Shown one piece after another: positions 32,853 to 42,080 of a DNA stretch of 64,000 nucleotides; within the stretch, counting starts at the first letter, position 1, and the number at the start of each line of letters is the position of its first letter. The stretch is from the NCBI RefSeq assembly GCF_000145235.1, contig NC_014391.1, forward strand, positions 4,720,001 to 4,784,000. Reading direction: 5' to 3'. This DNA comes from Micromonospora aurantiaca ATCC 27029. GTDB taxonomy: Bacteria > Actinomycetota > Actinomycetes > Mycobacteriales > Micromonosporaceae. The position numbers were made by a program, and so were the translations under genes. Below the pieces are notes generated by a model. The model saw nothing but the letters and a program-made list of their open reading frames with translations. It was not told where the DNA came from and made no database searches.

Positions 32853-35342
32853 GTGCAGGAGGTAGTGATCGCCGGGCGGTACCGCCTGCTCGAACTGGTC
32901 GGCCGCGGCGGGATGGGCCAGGTCTGGCGGGCGCGCGACGAGGAGCTGCAACGCGAGGTCGCGGTGAAGCAGGTCGTGCCGCCGAACTGGCTCGCCGAGA
33001 ACGAGCAGGACGAGCTGCGCGCCCGTACGCTGCGCGAGGCGCGGACGTCCGCGCGGCTCAACCACCCCAACGTGGTGCGGGTCTACGACGTGGTCCGGGT
33101 CCAGGGCGAACCCTGGCTGATCATGGAGTACGTCCCGTCGCGCTCGCTCCAGGAGATCATCGAGACCGACGGGCCGCTGCCGCCCGGCCGGGCCGCCGAG
33201 ATCGGCCTGTCGGTGCTCGCCGCGCTGCGCGCCGCGCACGACGCCGGGGTGCTGCACCGGGACGTGAAGCCCGCGAACGTGCTGCTGGCCCGGGACGGGC
33301 GGGTGCTGCTCACCGACTTCGGGCTGGCCGTGTTCCAGGGCGGCGACGGCGCGATGACCCGGCCCGGCCTGGTCCTCGGCTCCCCCCAGTACGTCGCACC
33401 GGAGCGGGCCGCCGAGGGTGTGTCGAGCGTCGAGGCGGACATGTGGTCGCTCGGTGCCACGCTGCACGCCGCGGTGGAGGGCCGCTCCCCGTACGCCCGC
33501 AGCACCGCGATGGCCACGCTCGCCGCGCTCGCCACCCGGCCGCCCGACCCGGCCCCGCACGCCGGCCCGCTGGCGCCGGTGCTGGCCGGGCTGCTGCGGC
33601 GCGATCCGCGTACCCGCCTGGGGCACCGCGAGACGGCCCGCCTGCTCGGCGTCGCCGCGGTGTCGGAGGCCGACGCGGAGGCCGCCGGCTCTGCGGGCCG
33701 TACCACCGCTGCGTCGTCCGACCGGCCGGCCGGCGGCCGCGATGCCGACGTCCCGGCGGGTGACGAGCCGGGGTCACCGGGGAACCCGGCGGCTCCGGGC
33801 GGCATCTACCCGGACCTGATGCCGCCGGCCGCCGCCGCCCGCGCGTGGAGCCGGGCGGCGAAGCGCAGCGAGTGGGCCCCGCCCGCCGAGGGCGACCGCG
33901 CGCCACCATCCGGGGACGCGGCCGGCGCGGCTGGTCCGGCCGGTCCCTCCGGTACAGCCGGGCGCTCCGTCCCGGCCGCCCGCGCGGAGGCAGGGAGGAC
34001 GTCGTCCCCGGCCGGCGGCTCGGGGGCGGTCGGGCGCGTGGACGCAGGCGGTCCCCCGTCCCCGGGCAGCCGGTCGGATGCGATCAGCCGTCCGGACGCG
34101 AACGGCGGCTCGGGTGCGGTCGGCGGCTCGGGTGTCATCGGCGGCCCGGCCGCGGCCGATGGCTCGGGTGCGGCCGATGGCTCGGGTGCGGTCGGCGGCT
34201 CGGGTGCGGTCGGCGGCTCGGGTGCGGTCGGTCGCTCGGCGGCGGTGGGCCGGGCGGCGCCACCGGGCCGCGCCCGGACCGGTGACCCGGAGCGGAGCCG
34301 GACCGGTGACCCGGAGCGAGGCCGCACGGGTGAGCCGGAGCAGGGCGCCCCGGACGCGACCCCGGACCCGCGCCGGAGCGGGCCGGCCCGCCCGGGTCCG
34401 ATCAGCCTCGGCCCCACCGTCCTCACCAGCTTCGTCGACCCGGGCAGCCCGGCCGGCCCCGAGTCGGCGCCCCGCGCCGACGCCCTCAGCCCGGTGCACA
34501 TCGTCGGCCACGGCGCCGCGCCGGTCGCCAAGCCTCCGCCGGTCGCCCACAGCGGACCGGTCGACAGCGGCGCGGTACATCCCGCCCCGCCCCGGCCCGC
34601 CGGGGTACCCCGCCCCGCCGATCCCCCGCTCACCTCCGGGGACGGGAACCCGCTGCACCGCTGGGGACTGGTGCTGGGAGCCGTGCTGCTGGCCGTGGTG
34701 ACGGGTGTGGGCACCGCGCTGGCGATCACCAGTGGTCGCGACGAGACGCCGCAGGCGGGCAGTTCCACCGAGGCCGTCGCCCGCCCCTGGGACCGCCCGC
34801 CCGGGCCGGGCGTGCCGCCTCCGCCGTTCCCCTGCGTCCGGCCCGACGTGGCTGGCACGCCGGTCCGCAAGGGGCCGCCACCGGACGACCCGCCGGTGAC
34901 CGTTCCGACCGGCTGGGTCTGGCCCGCCGACACCGGCGGCTTCCGCATCGCCCTGCCCGCCGGCTGGCTGCAACTGCGCTCCGGCGACACCACCTGCTTC
35001 CAGGACCCGGAGACGCGGCGCATCCTGGGCGTCGAGCCGTACCCGGGCGGTGATCCGGTGGGCCGGCTGAAGTCGTCCGAGCGGGATCTGACCTCGGCCG
35101 GCCGGCTGCCGCATTACCAGAAGGTCCGGCTGGAGTCCGACGGTCCCGGCGCGGCGTGGGAGTGCCGCTGGACCGCGCCCTACGGGGAACGGATGCGCGC
35201 GTTGCGTGTCCTGCCCGGCGAACGGGCCGGCTGGACGCTCGGCTGGACCACCTCCGACGCCGACTGGCCCGCCGCCTCGAAACAGTTCGCCGTCATCCGC
35301 GCGAGCCTCGGCACGGTCCGGCCCACCCGTACCGCGGGCTGA
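32853..35342 (+). CDS. Transmembrane serine/threonine protein kinase
   Basis: An 829-residue PknB-type kinase. GTG 32853 has GAGGAG about 4 nt upstream. The kinase domain is residues 8-265 with GRGGMGQV loop, K39, HRDVKPAN (D137) and DFG (D155). Residues 280-590 are a low-complexity linker rich in Gly, Ala, Pro and Arg, with repeats such as GSGAVGG and RTGDPER encoded by near-identical DNA units around 34,100-34,330. One membrane helix follows (LVLGAVLLAVVTGVGTALAI). The C-terminal 190 residues are extracytoplasmic with two cysteines (in FPCVRPDV and DTTCFQDP). A sensor for an extracellular signal is expected. No phosphatase or PASTA domains are seen. Confidence 0.92.
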   Translation: MQEVVIAGRYRLLELVGRGGMGQVWRARDEELQREVAVKQVVPPNWLAENEQDELRARTLREARTSARLNHPNVVRVYDVVRVQGEPWLIMEYVPSRSLQEIIETDGPLPPGRAAEIGLSVLAALRAAHDAGVLHRDVKPANVLLARDGRVLLTDFGLAVFQGGDGAMTRPGLVLGSPQYVAPERAAEGVSSVEADMWSLGATLHAAVEGRSPYARSTAMATLAALATRPPDPAPHAGPLAPVLAGLLRRDPRTRLGHRETARLLGVAAVSEADAEAAGSAGRTTAASSDRPAGGRDADVPAGDEPGSPGNPAAPGGIYPDLMPPAAAARAWSRAAKRSEWAPPAEGDRAPPSGDAAGAAGPAGPSGTAGRSVPAARAEAGRTSSPAGGSGAVGRVDAGGPPSPGSRSDAISRPDANGGSGAVGGSGVIGGPAAADGSGAADGSGAVGGSGAVGGSGAVGRSAAVGRAAPPGRARTGDPERSRTGDPERGRTGEPEQGAPDATPDPRRSGPARPGPISLGPTVLTSFVDPGSPAGPESAPRADALSPVHIVGHGAAPVAKPPPVAHSGPVDSGAVHPAPPRPAGVPRPADPPLTSGDGNPLHRWGLVLGAVLLAVVTGVGTALAITSGRDETPQAGSSTEAVARPWDRPPGPGVPPPPFPCVRPDVAGTPVRKGPPPDDPPVTVPTGWVWPADTGGFRIALPAGWLQLRSGDTTCFQDPETRRILGVEPYPGGDPVGRLKSSERDLTSAGRLPHYQKVRLESDGPGAAWECRWTAPYGERMRALRVLPGERAGWTLGWTTSDADWPAASKQFAVIRASLGTVRPTRTAG

Positions 35343-35460
35343 TGCGGCGGCCGCGGCGCGCCTTCCCCAGTGGACCGTCCGGCTGATGCCCCGCTGTCAC
35401 ACGGGCTGACTACAGTGGCGTAGTTTTCTGGATCAAGATCTTCGGGAAGGGCGAGCCGAG

Positions 35461-36270
35461 ATGATGGGACCGTCCCACGCGCTCTCGGGCGCGGCGGCGT
35501 GGCTGACCGGCTCCTGGGCGATGGCCCAGTTCGCGGACTACCACCAGACACCGCTGGCCCTGGCGGTGGGCACCGCGGTCTGCGCCGGTGGGGCGCTCTT
35601 CCCCGACCTCGACCTGTCCGGGAAGGTCACCCGCAACCAGGGCGGCGCCACCGTGGCCCGCACGTTCGGTGTGGTCAGCCTCTTCGTCGCCGAGGTGATG
35701 GAGAAGATCTCGCTCGGCGTCTACTACGCCACCAAGCTCAGCAAGGATCCCCGCCGCAACAACGGGCACCGCACGCTGACCCACACCATCCCGTTCACCG
35801 TGCTCGTCGGCTGGGGCACCACCGCGCTCTGCGCCCACTACGGCAAGTGGGCGGTGGTCGGCATCCTCTTCTTCATGATCGGCCTGGCGCTGCGCGGGCT
35901 GTTCGACCAGTGGGCCGAGCGCGCCGGCTGGGTGGTGGTCACGCTGGTGTCCGCCGCCGCGGCCTGGTTCACGTTCGCCAACCTGCCCGGCGACCGGGGC
36001 TATCCGATGATCGGGCTCGCCGTCGGCGTGGGCTGTTTCGTGCACATCCTCGGCGACATGATCACCCGGGCCGGGGTGCCGATCCTGTGGCCCATCCCGA
36101 TCAAACGCCGGATGTGGACGATGATCGGCCTGCCCAACAAGATCGCCCTGCGTACCGGCAGCAAGGCCGAGACGGTGGTGCTGCGCACCGCGATGACGAT
36201 CCTGGCCGTGCTGGCCGCGGTGGGGCTGGTCGCCCCGTCGGTGCTGCAGCGCTTCGACATCCAGGTGTAG
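35461..36270 (+). CDS. YdjM-like membrane metal-dependent hydrolase
   Basis: A 269-residue integral membrane protein starting at ATG 35461 (MMGPSHALSGAAAWL). The early SHALSG, the GALFPDLDLSG acidic motif near 50, the NNGHRTLTHT block near 105 and a late CFVHILGDMIT match the LexA-regulated/YdjM (DUF457) family of membrane-bound metal-dependent hydrolases, with His and Asp arranged as in phospholipase-type metal sites. About six helices are present. Its substrate is unknown. It ends 1 nt from the convergent neighbour. Confidence 0.85.
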   Translation: MMGPSHALSGAAAWLTGSWAMAQFADYHQTPLALAVGTAVCAGGALFPDLDLSGKVTRNQGGATVARTFGVVSLFVAEVMEKISLGVYYATKLSKDPRRNNGHRTLTHTIPFTVLVGWGTTALCAHYGKWAVVGILFFMIGLALRGLFDQWAERAGWVVVTLVSAAAAWFTFANLPGDRGYPMIGLAVGVGCFVHILGDMITRAGVPILWPIPIKRRMWTMIGLPNKIALRTGSKAETVVLRTAMTILAVLAAVGLVAPSVLQRFDIQV

Positions 36271-36271
36271 G

Positions 36272-36757
36272 TCAGCCCGCCTCGGCGCGTACCGGGCGGG
36301 CGGTGGCCGTCCGGCGCCGGATCAGGCAGGCGGTCCAGCCCACGCCGCGGGCGGTGAGCGCGTACGCCGCCGTCGGCGGGAGGACCAGCAGCGCGGCGAT
36401 CCCGGCCACCAGCGGCACCCGGGCGCCGGGCACGTCCGTGGCGACCGCCACCGCGGCTGCGTACCCAGCGGCCAGCACGACCGCGACGAGCCCGGCGAAC
36501 GCGAGCGCCGGACCGGTCCGCCGCCTGCCCGCCGCCTCACCGAGCGCGACGGCCGGCGCGAACAGCAGCGGCAGCGCGGCCACGCCGAGCAGCGCCGCGA
36601 TCAGCACCAGCAGCGGCCCGGCCAGCGGGCCACCCGGGTCGGCGCCGGTGACCAGCGCGTACGCCAGCAGACCGAGGTAACCGGCGACCGCCTCCGCGAC
36701 GACGACGAGCCAGGCCGCCGTGGCTCCGGCGAGATGACGAGCGACAGTGGTGCCCAC
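36272..36757 (-). CDS. Hypothetical four-helix membrane protein
   Basis: A 161-residue protein starting at GTG 36757, which has GGGAGGGG about 6-7 nt upstream; the open frame extends further but the extension is charged and unlikely to be translated. Four hydrophobic helices are evenly spaced (AAWLVVVAEAVAGYLG, LLVLIAALLGVAALP, LAFAGLVAVVLAAGYAA, LVAGIAALLVLPPTAA), with a cationic C-terminus (CLIRRRTATARPVR). I do not recognise a family. It could be a small transporter-like or scaffold protein. The stop lies one base from the YdjM-like gene, so the two messages overlap at their 3' ends. Confidence 0.7.
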   Translation of the reverse strand: MGTTVARHLAGATAAWLVVVAEAVAGYLGLLAYALVTGADPGGPLAGPLLVLIAALLGVAALPLLFAPAVALGEAAGRRRTGPALAFAGLVAVVLAAGYAAAVAVATDVPGARVPLVAGIAALLVLPPTAAYALTARGVGWTACLIRRRTATARPVRAEAG

Positions 36758-36898
36758 GTTGTCCCCTCCCCCGTGCGGACGGCGCCCGTCCCATGGGAAC
36801 GGTAGCGCCCGGGGTGGCAGCAGGAAGGGGCCACCCAGCATCACTCTGGGTAGGGAAGCAGGCATCGTCGATCACCCGGGCGGACGATCGACGACACG

Positions 36899-36912
36899 CT
36901 AATGCGCATTAG
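36899..36912. promoter_or_regulatory. LacI-family operator 1 (CTAATGCGCATTAG)
   Basis: A perfect 14-bp palindrome CTAATGCGCATTAG, with the central CG typical of LacI-family operators. It lies 235 bp upstream of the LacI-family gene start and 142 bp upstream of the divergent membrane-protein start. It is one of three near-identical sites. Confidence 0.85.
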
Positions 36913-37000
36913 TGCCGAGGTTCGCCTACTGTCGCTCGCCCGGTCGGCCCTTGTCAAGATCCCCGCCCGAACAGCTGCCAGAGAGAGTCGAGCGCGGCTA

Positions 37001-37014
37001 CTAATGCGCATTAC
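37001..37014. promoter_or_regulatory. LacI-family operator 2
   Basis: CTAATGCGCATTAC matches operator 1 at 13 of 14 positions. It lies 102 bp from operator 1, start to start, and just upstream of a candidate -35 (TTGACA, 37054-37059). Confidence 0.85.
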
Positions 37015-37053
37015 TCCAGGGAGTTCATCGAACGGAAATCTTCCGGCCACCCC

Positions 37054-37083
37054 TTGACAGGACGCCGGGACAGCAGAGAGGCT
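37054..37083 (+). promoter_or_regulatory. Candidate promoter of lacI-type gene
   Basis: A consensus TTGACA lies at 37054-37059. The -10 region (around 37077-37083) is poor. The element sits between operators 2 and 3, as expected for an autoregulated promoter. Confidence 0.45.
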
Positions 37084-37100
37084 CCATCCCGACCCGATCG

Positions 37101-37114
37101 CTAATACGCATTAG
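37101..37114. promoter_or_regulatory. LacI-family operator 3
   Basis: CTAATACGCATTAG differs from operator 1 at one base. It ends 19 bp before the regulator start codon and 100 bp from operator 2, start to start, placing it at or just after the transcription start, where bound repressor would block initiation. Confidence 0.88.
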
Positions 37115-37133
37115 CGGAAGTGGAAGGACCGAC

Positions 37134-38180
37134 GTGACCCCTCCCCCCAGGCGTGTCACCCAGCGTGACATCGCGCGAATGGCCGGCGTCAGCCAGGCGA
37201 CCGTGTCGCTGGTGCTCAACAACCGCACCGACGCCGACGTCCGGATCGCGCCGGAGACACGGGACCGGGTGTTGCAGGTCATCGCCGAGACGGGGTACGC
37301 CGCCGACCCGGCCGCCCGCCGCCTCGCCTCCGGGTTCAACCGGATCATCGGCGTCTTCACCTACGAGCCGGCCTTCCCCAGCGGCAGCCGGGACTTCTTC
37401 CACCCGTTCCTGCTCGGCATCGAGGAGTACGCCGAACGGGTCGGCTGCGACCTGCTGCTGTTCACCAGCGCCCCGGTGGTGGACGGCCGGCGGCGCATCT
37501 TCCACCAGGACAACCGGCTGCGGCTGGCCGACGGATGCATCCTGCTCGGCCGGGAGATCGACGGCGCGGAGCTGCTCCGGCTCAACCGCGACGGGTTCCC
37601 CTACGTCGCCGTCGGGCGCCGCGACGACGCCGGCGGGCCGGTGCCCTACGTCGGCGCCGACTACGCCAGCGCGGTCCACCGGCTGGCGGAGCGGGCGCTG
37701 GACCTGGGGCACCGGCGCCTGACGTACGTGGGCATGGGCACCGCGGCCGAGTCCTCGCACGACCGGCGCAGCGGTTTCCACGCCGGCGCGGCCGGCGCGG
37801 AGAGCGCCCGCCAGATCACCGCGACGGCGGAGACCGCCGACGCCACAGTGGACGACCTGCGGGCCGACGGCAGCACCGTCGCCTTCGTGGAGGACTTCGC
37901 CACCGCTGTCGCGCTGGAGTCGGCCGCCCGCCGCAAGGGACTGACGGTGCCCGGTGGCCTGTCCGTCGTGACACTCGGCGACCCGACCGTCCCGGTGCCC
38001 ACCGACATCACGTTCACCGGGTTCCGCATCCCGCGCGAGGAGATGGGCCGCCAGGCCGTCGAGGTGCTGACCGGCGTCATCGACGGCAGCGCCGGCGGCC
38101 TCCAGCAACGGCTCCTGCCCTGCGAACTCGTCGAGGGCGACACCCTCGGCGTCCCTGGATCGGCGGCCGACCGGCGCTGA
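37134..38180 (+). CDS. LacI family transcriptional regulator
   Basis: A 348-residue repressor starting at GTG 37134 with GGAAGG 7 nt upstream. The HTH is VTQRDIARMAGVSQATVSLVLNN (about residues 8-30), followed by a hinge (PAARRLASG) and a periplasmic-binding-protein-like effector domain (60-340). It is the first gene of a long co-directional set for sugar uptake and metabolism, and three matching operators sit upstream, so it almost certainly controls itself and the following genes. The effector is presumably the imported sugar or a phosphorylated product. Confidence 0.93.
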   Translation: MTPPPRRVTQRDIARMAGVSQATVSLVLNNRTDADVRIAPETRDRVLQVIAETGYAADPAARRLASGFNRIIGVFTYEPAFPSGSRDFFHPFLLGIEEYAERVGCDLLLFTSAPVVDGRRRIFHQDNRLRLADGCILLGREIDGAELLRLNRDGFPYVAVGRRDDAGGPVPYVGADYASAVHRLAERALDLGHRRLTYVGMGTAAESSHDRRSGFHAGAAGAESARQITATAETADATVDDLRADGSTVAFVEDFATAVALESAARRKGLTVPGGLSVVTLGDPTVPVPTDITFTGFRIPREEMGRQAVEVLTGVIDGSAGGLQQRLLPCELVEGDTLGVPGSAADRR

Positions 38181-38211
38181 CACGCCCGGCCGCGCAACTG
38201 GAAGGAAGCAA

Positions 38212-39816
38212 GTGGTACTAATGCGTGCGGACGTCCTCGTCGTCGGGGGCGGACTGGGCGGTGTCGCCGCGGCGCTGGCCGCGGCCCGTGCCGGCCGGTC
38301 CGTCATCCTGACCGAGGAGTTCGACTGGCTCGGCGGGCAGCTCACCAGCCAGGCGGTCCCGCCGGACGAGCACTCCTGGATCGAGCAGTTCGGCGCCACC
38401 GCGAGCTACCGGGAGCTGCGCGACGGCATCCGCGACTACTACCGCCGCCACTACCCGCTGACCGAGCGGTCCCGGGCGTGGACCGACCTGAACCCGGGCG
38501 CCGGCTGGGTGAGCCGGCTCTGCCACGAGCCCCGCGTCGCGGTCGCCGTCCTGGAGCAGATGCTCGCGCCGTACCGGGGGTCCGGGCGGCTGACGGTGCT
38601 GCAGCCGTACCGGCCGGTCGCGGCCGAGACAGACGGCGACCGGGTCACCGGCGTGACGCTCGCCCACCGGGACCGCGACGAGCGGATCGAGGTGGAGGCG
38701 CCGTACGTCCTGGACGCCACCGAGACCGGTGAGCTGCTGCCGCTGACCGGCACCGAGTACGTGACCGGGTTCGAGTCGCAGGCGCAGACCGGTGAGCCGA
38801 GCGCGCCCGCCGAGGCGCAGCCGCTGAACATGCAGGCGGTGTCCGTCTGCTTCGCGCTGGACCACGTCGACGGCGACCACACCATCGACCGTCCCGCCGG
38901 TTACGACTTCTGGCGCGACTACAAGCCGGACTTCTGGGGCGACCGGCTGCTGTCCTGGCGGTCGCCGCACCCGCGCACGCTGGAGATCGTGGAGCGCAGC
39001 TTCACGCCGAACCCGGACGACGACCCGCTGGGCGTCAACGCCGACCAGCGGCTCAACCCGGGCGACGGCAACCTGTGGACGTTCCGGCGCATCGCGGCGC
39101 GGCGCAACTTCGTCGACGGCGCGTACGGCAGCGACATCACGCTCGTCAACTGGCCGATGATCGACTACTTCGAGGGCCCGGTCATCGACGTGCCGAACGC
39201 GTCCTGGCACCTGTCCCAGGCGCGCGAGCTGTCGTACTCCGTCCTGTACTGGCTGCAGACCGAGGCGCCCCGCCCCGACGGCGGCACCGGCTACCCGGGG
39301 CTGCGGCTGCGCGGCGACGTGACCGGCAGCCCCGACGGGCTGGCGCAGGCGCCCTACATCCGGGAGTCGCGCCGCATCCGCGCCGAGTACACGGTGGTCG
39401 AGCAGGACCTCTCCCTCGCGGTACGCGGCGAGCACGGCGCGGTGAGCTACCCCGACTCGGTCGGCGTCGGCATGTACCGCATCGACCTGCACCCGTCGAC
39501 CGGCGGCGACAACTACATCGACGTCGGCTCCTGCCCGTTCGAGATCCCGCTCGGCGCGCTCATCCCGCAGCGGATGGAGAACCTGCTGCCGGCCGGCAAG
39601 AACATCGGCACCACGCACGTCACCAACGGCAGCTACCGACTGCACCCGGTCGAGTGGAACGTCGGTGAGGTCGCCGGCCTGCTGGCCGACTTCTGCCTTG
39701 CGCGGGGCGAGTCCCCGCGCGCGGTCCGCGGCACCCCCCGCCTGCTGGCCGAATTCACGGACCGCATCTCGGCCGCCGGCGTGGAATGCCGCTGGCCGCA
39801 GATCGCGGGCTACTGA
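38212..39816 (+). CDS. FAD-dependent oxidoreductase (FAD_oxidored family)
   Basis: A 534-residue flavoprotein. GTG 38212 has GGAAGGA 4-5 nt upstream; ATG 38221 is an alternative. A Rossmann GGGLGG (12-17) starts the FAD domain, followed by the EEFDWLGGQLTSQAVPPDEH pattern seen in the FAD_oxidored (PF12831) family and a C-terminal NIGTTHVTNGSYRLHPVEWN block near residue 465. There is no signal peptide, so it acts in the cytosol. Family members occur in polysaccharide and amino-sugar loci but few are characterised. In this operon it probably oxidises a sugar or derivative before or after phosphorylation. Reaction unknown. Confidence 0.88.
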   Translation: MVLMRADVLVVGGGLGGVAAALAAARAGRSVILTEEFDWLGGQLTSQAVPPDEHSWIEQFGATASYRELRDGIRDYYRRHYPLTERSRAWTDLNPGAGWVSRLCHEPRVAVAVLEQMLAPYRGSGRLTVLQPYRPVAAETDGDRVTGVTLAHRDRDERIEVEAPYVLDATETGELLPLTGTEYVTGFESQAQTGEPSAPAEAQPLNMQAVSVCFALDHVDGDHTIDRPAGYDFWRDYKPDFWGDRLLSWRSPHPRTLEIVERSFTPNPDDDPLGVNADQRLNPGDGNLWTFRRIAARRNFVDGAYGSDITLVNWPMIDYFEGPVIDVPNASWHLSQARELSYSVLYWLQTEAPRPDGGTGYPGLRLRGDVTGSPDGLAQAPYIRESRRIRAEYTVVEQDLSLAVRGEHGAVSYPDSVGVGMYRIDLHPSTGGDNYIDVGSCPFEIPLGALIPQRMENLLPAGKNIGTTHVTNGSYRLHPVEWNVGEVAGLLADFCLARGESPRAVRGTPRLLAEFTDRISAAGVECRWPQIAGY

Positions 39817-39837
39817 ACCCCCGGTGAGGAGAAGAAA

Positions 39838-41121
39838 GTGAGATACGGAAGACTGTCCGGCCTGGTCGCGGCGACCATGACCGGTGTGCTCGCCCTGACC
39901 GCCTGCGGCGGTGGCGGCGACGCCAAGGACGACGGTCCGGCGAGCCTGCGGATGACCGTCTGGTCGGCGAACGAGGCGCACCTCAAGCTGTTCAACGAGA
40001 TCGCCGACGAGTACCGCAAGAACAACCCGGACGTCGCGGAGATCAAGTTCGACCCGCTGCCGTTCGAGAACTACACCACGACGCTGACCACGCAGATCGC
40101 CGGCGGCAACGCGCCGGACCTCGCGTGGATCTTCGAGAACTCGGCGCCGGACTTCGTCGCCTCCGGCGCGCTGCGCCCGCTCGACGACACGCTGAAGAAG
40201 GCCGACGGCTACCAGTACGACGACCTCTCCCCCGCCACGCTGAAGCTCTGGCGAAACGACGGGAAGCTCTTCGCGTACCCGTTCTCGACCTCGCCGTTCG
40301 GCGTGTTCGTCAACAACGACATGCTCAAGAAGGCCGGGCAGAAGACCCCGGCCGAGCTGATCGCGGCCGGGCAGTGGAACTGGGACACCGCGCTCGCCGC
40401 GGCCGGCGCCACAGCGGCGAAGTCGGGCAAGGCCGGGCTCGTGGTCCGCGACTTCGACTACAAGGGCTGGGACAACCTGGCCACGTTCTGGACCGGCTGG
40501 GGCGCCCAGGCGTGGAGCGAGGACGGCCGCAGCTGCGGGTTCAACAGCCCGGAGATGGTCGAGGCGATGACCACGCTGCACAAGGCGATCTTCACCGGCA
40601 AGGCGCTGCCCGGTCCGGGCACGACCGCCGACTTCTTCGCCGGTGACGCCGCCATGACCGTCACCCAGATCTCCCGCGCCTCGCTGCTGAAGGAGAACGG
40701 CTTCGACTGGGACCTGGTCCCGCTGCCGGCCGGCCCGAAGGGCCCGTACGCGGTGGTCGGCCAGGCCGGCATCGGCGTGATGAAGAAGAGCCCGCACGCC
40801 GAGCAGGCCGCCGACTTCCTGGCCTTCTTCACCAACCCCGCCAACTCGGCGAAGCTGGCCCAGTTCTTCCCGCCGCCGCGGCAGTCCCAGCTGACCGCCG
40901 AGACGCTGGCCAAGACGAACCCGAAGCTCAAGCCGGAACAGCTGCAGAAGGTCGTCATCGACGGCATCACCAACGGCACTGTCAAGCCCAGCCACTCCGG
41001 GCAGGCCGAGCTGAGCCAGCAGGTGCGCGCCGCGCTCGACCCGCTGTGGAAGGCGGACGCGGACGTCAAGGGCGTACTCGACGGCGTCTGCTCCAAGATC
41101 CAGCCGCTGCTGGCGAAGTAG
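39838..41121 (+). CDS. Sugar ABC transporter substrate-binding lipoprotein
   Basis: A 427-residue family-1 solute-binding protein; its start codon at 39838 has GAGGAG 6-7 nt upstream. The lipobox is LTAC with C23, followed by a GGGGDAKDD spacer. The mature protein has the UgpB/MalE-like core (TVWSANEAHLKLFNEIADEY, ENYTTTLTTQIAGGNAPDLAWIFEN). It lies 21 bp after the FAD oxidoreductase and 11 bp before the first permease. The ligand is not identifiable by eye; context suggests an amino sugar or ManNAc-containing saccharide. Confidence 0.92.
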   Translation: MRYGRLSGLVAATMTGVLALTACGGGGDAKDDGPASLRMTVWSANEAHLKLFNEIADEYRKNNPDVAEIKFDPLPFENYTTTLTTQIAGGNAPDLAWIFENSAPDFVASGALRPLDDTLKKADGYQYDDLSPATLKLWRNDGKLFAYPFSTSPFGVFVNNDMLKKAGQKTPAELIAAGQWNWDTALAAAGATAAKSGKAGLVVRDFDYKGWDNLATFWTGWGAQAWSEDGRSCGFNSPEMVEAMTTLHKAIFTGKALPGPGTTADFFAGDAAMTVTQISRASLLKENGFDWDLVPLPAGPKGPYAVVGQAGIGVMKKSPHAEQAADFLAFFTNPANSAKLAQFFPPPRQSQLTAETLAKTNPKLKPEQLQKVVIDGITNGTVKPSHSGQAELSQQVRAALDPLWKADADVKGVLDGVCSKIQPLLAK

Positions 41122-41132
41122 GGCCGAGGATC

Positions 41133-42080
41133 ATGACCCAGACGGACACCAGGGTGGGCCCGGCTGCTGCCGGGCCCGCCCCGGGCCGGGCCCGGCCGTT
41201 CTGGACCACCCGCCGCCGGGACCAGCTCACCGGATACCTGTTCATCACCCCGCAGCTGCTCGGCAGCGTGGTCTTCGTGATCCTGCCGCTGGTCCTCGTG
41301 GTCTGGTACAGCCTGCACGAGTGGAACGTGCTGGCCGGCAGCTTCGACTACATCGGCACCGACAACTACGCCGCGCTGGCCGACGACCCCAACCTGGGCC
41401 CGGTGCTGCGGTCGACCGGCCTGTTCTCGGTCGGCCTGGTCGTGTTCAACCTCGGCCTGGCGTTGCTGCTGGCCGTCCTGCTCAACCAGAAGCTGCGCGG
41501 GACCATCGTGTTCCGCACCCTGTTCTTCTCCCCCGTGGTGGTCTCGCTGGTCGCGTGGACCATCGTCTGGGGCTTCCTGCTGCAGGACAACGGCGGCATC
41601 AACGGCCTGCTCGACACCATCGGCGTCGACGGCCCCAACTGGCTGCGCGGCGAGGGCACGGCGATGCTGTCGGTGATCGTCGTGCAGGTGTTCAAGAACG
41701 TCGGCCTGAACATGGTGCTGTTCCTGGCCGCCCTGCAGGGCGTGCCGGCCGAGCTGTACGAGGCCGCCGAGGTCGACGGCGCGAGCCGGATGCGCCAGTT
41801 CTGGCGCATCACCGTGCCGCTGATCAGCCCCACGATCATGCTCACGTCGATCATCACGGTGGTCGGCTCGCTGCAGGTCTTCGCGCAGATCGCGGTGCTC
41901 ACCCAGGGTGGGCCCGGCACCTCGACCACTGTGCTCGTCTACTACCTCTACCAGCAGGCCTTCCAGTTCCATCACTTCGGCTACGGCGCCACGCTGTCGA
42001 TCCTGCTGTTCGTCATCGTGCTCGCGCTGACAGTGCTGCAGTGGCAGATGCGCAAGAGGTGGGTCTTCCATGAATCGTGA
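41133..42080 (+). CDS. Sugar ABC transporter permease (MalF type)
   Basis: A 315-residue permease with a cytosolic N-tail and six helices; ATG 41133 has GAGGA 2-4 nt upstream. The EAA loop is EAAEVDGASRMRQFWRITVP near residue 210. Its 3' end overlaps the next permease by 11 nt. It forms the channel with that gene's product. Confidence 0.93.
   Translation: MTQTDTRVGPAAAGPAPGRARPFWTTRRRDQLTGYLFITPQLLGSVVFVILPLVLVVWYSLHEWNVLAGSFDYIGTDNYAALADDPNLGPVLRSTGLFSVGLVVFNLGLALLLAVLLNQKLRGTIVFRTLFFSPVVVSLVAWTIVWGFLLQDNGGINGLLDTIGVDGPNWLRGEGTAMLSVIVVQVFKNVGLNMVLFLAALQGVPAELYEAAEVDGASRMRQFWRITVPLISPTIMLTSIITVVGSLQVFAQIAVLTQGGPGTSTTVLVYYLYQQAFQFHHFGYGATLSILLFVIVLALTVLQWQMRKRWVFHES

Noticed and set aside
36758..36898. 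Upstream extension of the four-helix membrane protein to 36865
   Set aside because: The extension is polar and proline-rich; a good ribosome site supports the GTG at 36757.
38218..38225. CTAATGCG half-operator at the FAD oxidoreductase start
   Set aside because: Only half of the palindrome is present, and it overlaps the ribosome site and start codons; likely chance, though weak regulator contact cannot be excluded.
38218..40995. A 925-codon minus-strand frame opposite the FAD oxidoreductase and binding protein
   Set aside because: It lacks domains and starts inside another gene, and the plus-strand genes are tightly organised with recognisable families.
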